29,162 nt of DNA, taken from the IMG/VR virus record IMGVR_UViG_3300044626_000114, positions 1 to 29,162 of that record; one strand, 5' to 3'. Position numbers and translations under genes: made by a program. Each line of letters starts with the position of its first letter. The first letter of the stretch is position 1. The DNA comes from a virus. The notes under the pieces were generated by a model. It was not told the origin of the DNA. It searched no databases and was given only the letters and a program-made list of their open reading frames with translations. This document shows positions 1-5,055 of the stretch, one piece after another.

Positions 1-882
1 GGTTACTTGATGCACAGCTACAAGCCAGAGAGCTTCAGTCCTGCTGTAATCCTTAATGATGAGATTATCAGTGACAATCCTGAGGGTGGTACTGGAAAAG
101 GTATCTTTGTTAAGTCAGTCGGCCACATGAAGAAGATGGTTATAATTGATGGAAAGGGATTTAGCCCTCAGAAATCATTCCCTTATCAAAGAGTTCAGAT
201 TGATACGCAAGTACTTGTATATGATGATGTTAATAAGCACTTTGATTTTGAGAGACTATTCTCTGTCATTACAGAAGGTATAGATCTTGAGAAGAAAAAC
301 AAGGATGAGATACGCATACCATTTGAAAGATCGCCAAAGATTGTCATAACAACAAACTATGCGATCAGAGGAGCTGGTAATTCATTTGACAGACGTAAGT
401 GGGACTTAGAGTTAAAGCAATACTATAACAAGTCATTTACACCTGAGACTGAATTTGGTCATATGTTATTCAGTGGATGGGATGAATACGAGTGGAATAA
501 ATTTGACAACTACATGATAAGTAATCTACAATCCTATCTTAATAAAGGACTAGTACGTAGCGAATTCAAAAACTTAAAAACTCGTAAATTTATTGCTGAG
601 ACAAGTTCTGACTTTTGGGAATGGGCTGTATCAAATGATAATGTGTATACAAAAGCAACTGTTAAGTCTCTTGGTCAAGATTTATTTAATTCATTTACCC
701 AAGAGTATCCTGACTATGCAACATATGGTAGGTTCAAGATATCACAGAATAAGTTCTACCGATGGATTGATAGCTATGGTGAGTTTGCATTTGGTAAGAA
801 ACCAGTTGTCACACGAAATGCTCTTGGTAAGAATATTGAATTTGTAGTTAAAGAAGATGAACAATTAAACTTAAGGTTATGA
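1..882 (+). CDS. SF3-type replicative helicase, C-terminal part (5' truncated)
   Basis: This is the ATPase part of a phage primase-helicase that would unwind DNA at the replication fork. The frame is open to base 1 (Gly-Tyr precede the first possible TTG at 7), so the gene starts upstream of the window. A P-loop GGTGKG lies at about codons 28-33, where superfamily 3 normally has Ser or Thr after the Lys. It is followed by a Walker B-like VLVYDDV and a sensor-like stretch KIVITTNYAIRGAG ending in an Arg-Arg pair. This order (P-loop, hydrophobic DD, ITTN, RR) is known from D5/DUF5906-like phage helicases. The last 90 residues look like a winged-helix tail. Its stop overlaps the next start as ATGA. 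The helicase family call is firm; whether a primase domain precedes it cannot be seen. Confidence 0.8.
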   Translation, partial: GYLMHSYKPESFSPAVILNDEIISDNPEGGTGKGIFVKSVGHMKKMVIIDGKGFSPQKSFPYQRVQIDTQVLVYDDVNKHFDFERLFSVITEGIDLEKKNKDEIRIPFERSPKIVITTNYAIRGAGNSFDRRKWDLELKQYYNKSFTPETEFGHMLFSGWDEYEWNKFDNYMISNLQSYLNKGLVRSEFKNLKTRKFIAETSSDFWEWAVSNDNVYTKATVKSLGQDLFNSFTQEYPDYATYGRFKISQNKFYRWIDSYGEFAFGKKPVVTRNALGKNIEFVVKEDEQLNLRL

Positions 883-1208
883 AATTCTGCGAATCTGTAA
901 TTAAAAAGAAATTAGATTTTACTGAACAAATCTATAAATACGCCAAGCATGGCACAAGAAGAAAGGCTGAGCTATCTAAGATGATTGCAGACTATGAAGA
1001 AGTGCATGACTATCTAACTGGTAAAATTGAGGCTGTGTCGTTCGTTCCTGAATACAGCCTCAGAGAACTGAGACGGCAGTTTAATTGGCTTAACTATGAC
1101 AAAGAGTTACATGCTGATACAATCAATGAATTAAATGAATGCATAAATAAAATGATAGAGGATGGAACTAAGGGATTATCAAATCAATATAGCGAACAAG
1201 GCGGTTGA
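879..1208 (+). CDS. Hypothetical protein, 109 aa
   Basis: A charged, mostly helical 109-residue protein that I do not recognise. It starts with ATG at 879, sharing four bases with the stop of the helicase gene (ATGA), which suggests coupled translation. It is rich in Lys and Glu, and its C-terminus (Gly-Leu-Ser-Asn-Gln...Gly-Gly) lies in the 47 bases that overlap the start of the downstream SF2 helicase. It has no signal peptide or membrane segment. Its position between two helicase genes suggests a role in replication or recombination, but this is inference from context only. Confidence 0.7.
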   Translation: MKFCESVIKKKLDFTEQIYKYAKHGTRRKAELSKMIADYEEVHDYLTGKIEAVSFVPEYSLRELRRQFNWLNYDKELHADTINELNECINKMIEDGTKGLSNQYSEQGG

Positions 1209-2415
1209 CATATTAAAAGTAAACAAAATTGTTTATATTGCAGCAGAAGTACGTTGCGGAAAAACGCTCATGTCACTTGAAACAGCAAAACTATACGGAG
1301 CTAAACGAGTTCTATTCCTAACTAAAAAGAAGGCCGTATCAAGTATTCTAAATGATTATAGAAATTTTGGTTATCAGTTTGATTTAGTTGTAACAAATGA
1401 TGAGTCAATGCATAAAATAGTGTATCCTTTTTATTATGACTTAGTTATACATGACGAGCATCATAGGTTTGGAGCATTTCCAAAACCAGGGCTAGCAACT
1501 AAGACTTACAAGCAGATGTTTGCTGACAAGCCAATGATTTTCTTGTCAGGAACAATGACACCTGAGTCATTCAGTCAAGTATACCATCAGTTTTGGGTAT
1601 CTGATTACAGTCCATTTAAGCATTACGTCAACTTCTATCGATGGGCTGACGACTATGTATTTAAGTTTCAGCGCAAGATAAATGGGTTCATGGTCAACGA
1701 CTACTCAAAAGGTGACGAGCTTAAGATAATGTCTGCAATATTTCCATATGTGATTACATTCACACAACAGCAGGCAGGATTCTCAACTGAGATTGATGAG
1801 GAGATTTTATATGTTGATATGTCAGACAAGACAAAGATGATTGTGAAGAAGCTTGAGAAGGACTTGGTTGTGGAAGGAAAAGATGAAGTTATATTGGCAG
1901 ACACACCAGTTAAGTTAATGCAGAAGCTTCACCAATTATGGAGTGGCACTGTTAAATTTGAAAGTGGTAACAGCATGGTTATTGACACTACTAAGGCTGA
2001 GTTTATAAAGTCAAGATTCTTGAACAATAAAATAGGTATATTCTATAAATTTAAAGAAGAACTCAACGTTTTAAATCAAGTATTTGGATCAGATAACTTG
2101 ACAACTAATCTTGATGAATTTGATTCGACTGATAAGAATATAGCATTACAGATTGTATCTGGTAGAGAAGGCATATCACTAAAGAACGCTGAATATTTGG
2201 TATTCTATAATATTGATTTCAGTGCCACTAGTTATTTTCAAGCACGAGATCGTATGAGTGGAATTAATAGGCTAGCAAATAAGATATACTGGATATTCTC
2301 AAAAGGCGGCATTGAGGATAAGATATATAAGACCGTCAAAGCAAAGAAAAAATATACTGTTAACATTTTTAAGAAAGATTATGAAAAGAAGAACGAGACA
2401 TCAGATGTTACTTGA
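1162..2415 (+). CDS. Superfamily 2 DNA helicase / ATPase
   Basis: A 417-residue helicase with two RecA-like halves, likely acting in phage replication or recombination. It shows a Q-motif-like LRDYQ at residues 3-7, a Walker A RCGKT at 31-35, a DExH box DEHH at 98-101 after a hydrophobic strand, motif III LSGT at 128-131, and a motif VI-like QARDRMSGINR near residue 360. It is short for the superfamily and lacks extra domains, as is usual for phage versions. ATG 1162 is chosen because LRDYQ must lie near the N-terminus; this makes it overlap the preceding gene by 47 bases in another frame. The exact substrate cannot be read from the sequence. Confidence 0.9.
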   Translation: MELRDYQINIANKAVDILKVNKIVYIAAEVRCGKTLMSLETAKLYGAKRVLFLTKKKAVSSILNDYRNFGYQFDLVVTNDESMHKIVYPFYYDLVIHDEHHRFGAFPKPGLATKTYKQMFADKPMIFLSGTMTPESFSQVYHQFWVSDYSPFKHYVNFYRWADDYVFKFQRKINGFMVNDYSKGDELKIMSAIFPYVITFTQQQAGFSTEIDEEILYVDMSDKTKMIVKKLEKDLVVEGKDEVILADTPVKLMQKLHQLWSGTVKFESGNSMVIDTTKAEFIKSRFLNNKIGIFYKFKEELNVLNQVFGSDNLTTNLDEFDSTDKNIALQIVSGREGISLKNAEYLVFYNIDFSATSYFQARDRMSGINRLANKIYWIFSKGGIEDKIYKTVKAKKKYTVNIFKKDYEKKNETSDVT

Positions 2416-2674
2416 TGCAGTTATGGACTGCTATAGGGAGTTATATAAAAAATCTACACCATCAGCTGACTTTGATGAGTTGGTTGCGAATGCTCCATTA
2501 AATGAGAGAGGTCAAAAGATCATTGATTTTTATGCTTATAAGCTAGATAGATTTACATATGAAGATATTGTAGAGAAGCACATAAAGCGAAACAAGTTGA
2601 AAAATTATGAGGCTAAAAGTTTTAGGATTGAAATGTATTTAGGTTGTGGACCAACAACTAAGATTGACGATTAA
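2381..2674 (+). CDS. Conserved small phage protein, 97 aa
   Basis: This small basic protein starts at ATG 2381 (second choice 2405), inside the end of the SF2 helicase gene, with a 35-base overlap. The open frame extends further upstream, but those codons lie deep within the helicase and look like shadow. It has a pattern resembling small proteins seen next to replication genes in other Bacteroidota phages: LLDAVMDCYRELYKKSTP, then FDEL, then NERGQK, ending with YLGCGPTTK. I cannot assign a function. It is the last gene before the non-coding stretch carrying two palindromes and the methyltransferase cassette, so it probably ends the first transcription segment. Confidence 0.75.
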   Translation: MKRRTRHQMLLDAVMDCYRELYKKSTPSADFDELVANAPLNERGQKIIDFYAYKLDRFTYEDIVEKHIKRNKLKNYEAKSFRIEMYLGCGPTTKIDD

Positions 2675-2676
2675 TT

Positions 2677-2736
2677 TATACCCGAATAGGTATAATACAT
2701 CATCTGTTAACTAAAATTACACCCGATTGGGTATAA
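2677..2736. promoter_or_regulatory. Two tandem palindromic operator-like sites
   Basis: Two related sites lie 41 bases apart in the gap after the 97-aa gene. Site 1 (2677-2694) is TATACC-CGAATA-GGTATA and site 2 (2718-2735) is TACACC-CGATTG-GGTATA; each is followed by A. Each is an inverted repeat and the two are direct repeats of one another with four differences in 18 bases. Such pairs are typical of binding sites for a dimeric regulator or of phage-specific promoters. The first also contains a TATAAT string, but this is probably not informative for a Bacteroidota host. Confidence 0.5.
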
Positions 2737-2742
2737 CGTCTG

Positions 2743-2775
2743 ATGATAAACAATCGTTTTAATGTTGTTTATCAT
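2743..2775. promoter_or_regulatory. Perfect 11-bp inverted repeat (hairpin)
   Basis: ATGATAAACAA at 2743-2753 pairs perfectly with TTGTTTATCAT at 2765-2775 around an 11-base loop. The stem is A/T-rich and there is no clear T-run after it, so it is not a classic terminator. It sits directly upstream of the left inverted repeat of the methyltransferase cassette. It could be a protein site, an RNA processing hairpin or a weak terminator of the first gene block. Confidence 0.4.
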
Positions 2776-2776
2776 T

Positions 2777-2800
2777 TGTTATACACAAGTTATTAAATTT
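2777..2800 (+). repeat. Left inverted repeat of methyltransferase cassette
   Basis: This 24-base segment is repeated in inverse orientation at 3540-3562, with a single extra G at 2789 as the only difference. It contains the 9-mer TTATACACA (2779-2787), which fits the DnaA-box consensus TTATNCACA. It ends four bases before the ATG of the methyltransferase gene. See the paired right copy. Confidence 0.75.
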
Positions 2801-2803
2801 TAT

Positions 2804-3547
2804 ATGAAATTAAATAAAACATATTTAGGAGATTGTTTGGAAATTATGAAATCTATTCCAGATGGGTATGTAGATATGGTACTATGTGATTTACCGTATG
2901 GTGTTACTAAAAACAAGTGGGATTCAGTAATAAATTTAGAACTACTTTGGGAACAATATAATAGAATTACTAAAGAAAATTCTGCAATAATATTATTTGG
3001 ACAAGATAAGTTTAGTTCTAAATTAATGATGTCAAATGAAAAAATACATAGATATAATCTTATATGGGATAAGGGTGATAGGGGAAGTGGATTTTTAAAC
3101 GCTAAACGGATGCCATTAAGGAATCATGAGGATATACTAGTTTTTTACAAAAAATTACCAACATATAATCCACAATTTAGTGAAGGAAAACCATTACATG
3201 GTATGGGTAGTAAATATAAAGATGGTAATTTAGGTAATAATAACTATGGTAAATTTGATAGTCATAAAAATCCATCGGCTGAAAGAAAAGGTGATACAAA
3301 AAAATATCCTAAAAGTATTTTAAGGTTTGATAGACCACATCCTCCGATACATCCAACACAAAAAAGTCAAGAATTATGTGAATATTTAATAAAAACATAT
3401 AGTAATGAAGGAGATATTGTTTTGGATAATTGTGGTGGTTGTGGAACAACAGGTTTAGCAGCGAAAAATACAAAAAGAAATTATATACTAATTGAAAACA
3501 ATCCTGTTTATTATGAAATGTCTATCAATAGACTTAATGAAATTTAA
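2804..3547 (+). CDS. DNA methyltransferase, beta class (N6-adenine or N4-cytosine)
   Basis: A 247-residue S-adenosylmethionine-dependent enzyme that methylates an exocyclic amino group in DNA, probably to protect phage DNA from host restriction. The catalytic motif IV appears first as DLPYG at residues 29-33 (a DPPY variant), and the AdoMet-binding motif I near the C-terminus as VLDNCGGCGTTGLAA at about 206-220. This motif order defines the beta class. The second residue of the DPPY motif is Leu, and motif I has NCGGCG in place of the common PFxGxG. ATG 2804 is chosen over upstream TTG 2762, whose added codons fall in the inverted repeat. The gene has no obvious restriction partner, is flanked by inverted repeats, and looks more AT-rich in its codons than the genes upstream, which suggests a separately acquired cassette. 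The target sequence cannot be predicted. Confidence 0.9.
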   Translation: MKLNKTYLGDCLEIMKSIPDGYVDMVLCDLPYGVTKNKWDSVINLELLWEQYNRITKENSAIILFGQDKFSSKLMMSNEKIHRYNLIWDKGDRGSGFLNAKRMPLRNHEDILVFYKKLPTYNPQFSEGKPLHGMGSKYKDGNLGNNNYGKFDSHKNPSAERKGDTKKYPKSILRFDRPHPPIHPTQKSQELCEYLIKTYSNEGDIVLDNCGGCGTTGLAAKNTKRNYILIENNPVYYEMSINRLNEI

Positions 3548-3562
3548 TAATTGTGTATAACA
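3540..3562 (-). repeat. Right inverted repeat of methyltransferase cassette
   Basis: Read on the - strand, these 23 bases match 2777-2800 except for one missing G. The repeat overlaps the stop codon of the methyltransferase (TAA 3545-3547). Its - strand carries a second TTATACACA DnaA-box 9-mer at 3552-3560. No target-site duplication is evident in the bases just outside either repeat. Confidence 0.75.
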
Positions 3563-3565
3563 GTC

Positions 3566-3605
3566 GTGCAGGCGATTCGATAGTTTCGCTTGCACTTTGT
3601 TATAT
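3566..3605 (+). terminator. Hairpin after methyltransferase, terminator-like
   Basis: GTGCAGGCGA at 3566-3575 pairs with TCGCTTGCAC at 3586-3595 (ten pairs, one G-T wobble) around a ten-base loop. It is followed by a T-rich stretch (TTTGTTATATTTTTAT). This is consistent with an intrinsic terminator for the methyltransferase cassette, although the T-run is interrupted. Confidence 0.5.
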
Positions 3606-3620
3606 TTTTATCTACATTTG
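3590..3620 (+). promoter_or_regulatory. Bacteroidota-type promoter candidate
   Basis: TTG at 3590-3592 is followed after 20 bases by TACATTTG at 3613-3620, matching the known Bacteroidota -33 TTG / -7 TAnnTTTG arrangement. It would start transcription almost at the TTG start codon of the nuclease gene (3626), implying a nearly leaderless message. The call is tentative because it overlaps the terminator-like hairpin. Confidence 0.35.
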
Positions 3621-3625
3621 TCAAA

Positions 3626-3895
3626 TTGGCAACAGAGCAAAAAATACAATCTAAATTAATCAAGCAACTTGAGAGTGAAGGATACTATGTCATTAAGCTA
3701 TCTGTAACTAATAAGACTGGAATACCAGATCTTTTAGCAATACCAAGAGGATCAAACGTAGAATTTATTGAGGTAAAACGACCTGGACAAAAACCTAGGC
3801 CCTTACAAGTTTATAGAATTAAAGAACTAAAAAAACATGACATCAAAGCAACGGTCTATGATGGAACACAATATTATGATGTTTCAGAAGAATAG
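3626..3895 (+). CDS. VRR-NUC-like (PD-(D/E)XK) nuclease, 89 aa
   Basis: A small standalone nuclease of the type found in phage replication clusters, expected to cut branched or replicating DNA. Counting from TTG 3626, the core is GIPDLLAIP at 32-40 (Asp35), then EFIEVK at 46-51 (Glu49 and Lys51 of the ExK motif), then a Gln at 61 in PRPLQ. This D...ExK...Q pattern is the VRR-NUC signature, and the length of about 90 residues is normal for the family. No ATG is available. TTG 3626 gives the usual N-terminus (Ala-Thr-Glu-Gln); the open frame to TTG 3590 would begin inside the upstream hairpin. Its stop lies inside the next gene. It could be a restriction partner of the methyltransferase, but VRR-NUC proteins in phages usually stand alone. 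Confidence 0.8.
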   Translation: MATEQKIQSKLIKQLESEGYYVIKLSVTNKTGIPDLLAIPRGSNVEFIEVKRPGQKPRPLQVYRIKELKKHDIKATVYDGTQYYDVSEE

Positions 3896-4199
3896 ATCTA
3901 AGATAAAAGAATTAATGTTGGAGGGCGTTCCTATAAATGATATAAGTAGTATTTTTGATACGACACCAAAAACAATTAAAAGAAATATAAAATTTATAAC
4001 AGCTACTCATTTTGGCACTATTGAACTTGGACAAAAGGAAGGTCCATACTATGAAACAGAAGATGAGATGTATGACTTTAAAGAGTATAATTATAATAAT
4101 TTAAGTGATGGAGAAAGAGAAATTTATATCGAACGAGAAAAAACTGGCGAGCTTGGTAAGTATTTTGCCAGTTCTCATGGACTTCATGGAGGACATTAA
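3879..4199 (+). CDS. Small helix-turn-helix protein
   Basis: A 106-residue protein whose N-terminal third looks like a DNA-binding helix-turn-helix: KIKELMLEGVPINDISSIF followed by a turn and TTPKTIKRNIK (residues 8-38). The rest is acidic and Tyr-rich. ATG 3879 (or 3876) is chosen; the frame runs upstream to 3837 but that part overlaps the nuclease gene entirely. The gene overlaps the nuclease stop by 17 bases and the next gene start by 23. It may be a regulator of the phage operon. A small-terminase role is possible because TerS proteins also carry an HTH, but it is not next to a large terminase, so I favour a regulator. Confidence 0.7.
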   Translation: MFQKNRSKIKELMLEGVPINDISSIFDTTPKTIKRNIKFITATHFGTIELGQKEGPYYETEDEMYDFKEYNYNNLSDGEREIYIEREKTGELGKYFASSHGLHGGH

Positions 4200-4386
4200 A
4201 GTTGTATATCCAAATGTTTATGTCCGACAAATTAAAAAAGCTGGAAATGACTTTATAAAAGAGGTTCTAAAAAATAGCGACCAAATTTATAAAAAGATGG
4301 ACATAGAGAATGACGAGGAACATCGAGCATTCTTATATCAATTAGACAATATGGGTTTAGCATTTAGAAATTGGCTAAAAGATTAA
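4177..4386 (+). CDS. Hypothetical protein, 69 aa
   Basis: A small acidic and helical protein I do not recognise. It reads MDFMEDIKVVYPN at its N-terminus and ends RNWLKD. ATG 4177 is chosen because the frame upstream to 4105 lies inside the HTH gene and looks like shadow; ATG 4186 is a second option. It overlaps the HTH gene by 23 bases, and its own end overlaps the next gene by 16. It has no membrane segment. This tight overlap chain suggests it is co-translated with its neighbours. Confidence 0.6.
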   Translation: MDFMEDIKVVYPNVYVRQIKKAGNDFIKEVLKNSDQIYKKMDIENDEEHRAFLYQLDNMGLAFRNWLKD

Positions 4387-4556
4387 TAAAATATACTATC
4401 GTTTGGATCAGCCAAAATCTAGCCATTCCGTTTTGGGTAGTTGGTCATGTGCATTTATCTGTAAATGTGTATGAAGATATATATGAAATATTTGCATCTA
4501 TTGGTATGAATATAATCGTAGCTATTGGATTTTGGATTGATTATAAAAACACTTAA
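4371..4556 (+). CDS. Small two-helix membrane protein
   Basis: A 61-residue protein with two hydrophobic stretches, around residues 9-30 (IVWISQNLAIPFWVVGHVHL) and 41-56 (IFASIGMNIIVAIGFWI), separated by a short acidic loop. It starts at TTG 4371, the only start that retains the first helix, and overlaps the preceding gene by 16 bases. Small proteins with two membrane helices can be holins, superinfection exclusion factors or membrane anchors for replication. No lysis enzyme is next to it, so a holin role is unproven. The gene is followed by a hairpin at 4562-4592. Confidence 0.6.
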   Translation: MAKRLIKYTIVWISQNLAIPFWVVGHVHLSVNVYEDIYEIFASIGMNIIVAIGFWIDYKNT

Positions 4557-4561
4557 TAGTT

Positions 4562-4592
4562 GCGGAATCTATTTAAAAACACTCGATTCCGC
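4562..4592. terminator. Hairpin between small genes
   Basis: GCGGAATC at 4562-4569 pairs perfectly with GATTCCGC at 4585-4592 around a 15-base A-rich loop. It is GC-rich against its AT-rich surroundings, so the stem stands out. No T-run follows on the + strand. It may attenuate or process the operon message rather than end it. Confidence 0.4.
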
Positions 4593-4613
4593 GGATAATA
4601 ACTTAATATAATT

Positions 4614-4871
4614 ATGGAATCAAAAACCAAAGGTGTCTACTGTGCAGATGTAATAGTAAAAGCTATTCCTATCTCTATGAATTCCAAGCTACCTAAAGTC
4701 TTAAAAACTTTTGAAAATATACCAATAGCTTTAGATAACAACTCAAAAGTCATTAGTGAATATTTCATAAAAAGAGTGATTAAAAAAGAAAATATCTGCA
4801 AATATAAGATTAATTATGAGATAATTATAAAAAAATATTTGTCAGAGCTATGTTATGATATAAATAAATAA
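4614..4871 (+). CDS. Hypothetical protein, 85 aa
   Basis: An AT-rich gene starting at ATG 4614, about 20 bases after the upstream hairpin. The protein is basic and Lys/Ile-rich, with no recognised motif, signal peptide or membrane segment. The lack of overlap with its neighbours and its very A/T-rich codons set it apart from the surrounding compact genes. It could be a variable accessory gene; I see no basis for a function. Confidence 0.6.
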   Translation: MESKTKGVYCADVIVKAIPISMNSKLPKVLKTFENIPIALDNNSKVISEYFIKRVIKKENICKYKINYEIIIKKYLSELCYDINK

Positions 4872-4879
4872 TATATTTG
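4872..4879 (+). promoter_or_regulatory. -7 element TATATTTG
   Basis: TATATTTG matches the Bacteroidota -7 consensus TAnnTTTG and lies eight bases before the ATG of the 55-residue gene at 4888. No -33 TTG is seen at the usual distance, and the start would be almost leaderless, so this is weak. Confidence 0.3.
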
Positions 4880-4887
4880 CCTATCTA

Positions 4888-5055
4888 ATGGAGAATATCA
4901 ACTACGTAAATGCAGTAATGACAGAGATCAATGATTTAACTGACTGCATATACGAGTCTTTAGTTGATGCAGATTACAAAGAAATGAAATTAACCATACA
5001 GAACTTAATAAAAGTTCTTAGAGATCTAGACAAAACCCATGAAGCATTACCGTAA
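4888..5055 (+). CDS. Small hypothetical protein, 55 aa
   Basis: ATG 4888 opens a 55-codon frame ending TAA at 5053-5055, overlapping the phosphoesterase gene by 17 bases. The product is acidic and helical (MENINYVNAVMTEINDLTD at the start, KVLRDLDKTHEALP at the end) and has the regular hydrophobic spacing of a real small protein. It fills an otherwise empty gap in a densely packed operon. I do not recognise it. Coding is supported by its position, its balanced composition and its start right after a -7-like element. Confidence 0.65.
   Translation: MENINYVNAVMTEINDLTDCIYESLVDADYKEMKLTIQNLIKVLRDLDKTHEALP

Noticed and set aside
2691-2697. TATAAT as a sigma-70 -10 box
   Set aside because: The window otherwise shows the Bacteroidota TAnnTTTG pattern, no matching -35 is present, and the string falls inside a palindromic site.
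2804-3895. Complete restriction-modification system made of the methyltransferase and the VRR-NUC-like protein
   Set aside because: The inverted repeats enclose only the methyltransferase, the nuclease lacks a specificity domain, and standalone VRR-NUC proteins are usual in phage replication clusters.
3879-4199. HTH protein as small terminase subunit
   Set aside because: It lies on the opposite strand and far from the portal/capsid genes, with no large terminase next to it, so a regulator is more likely.
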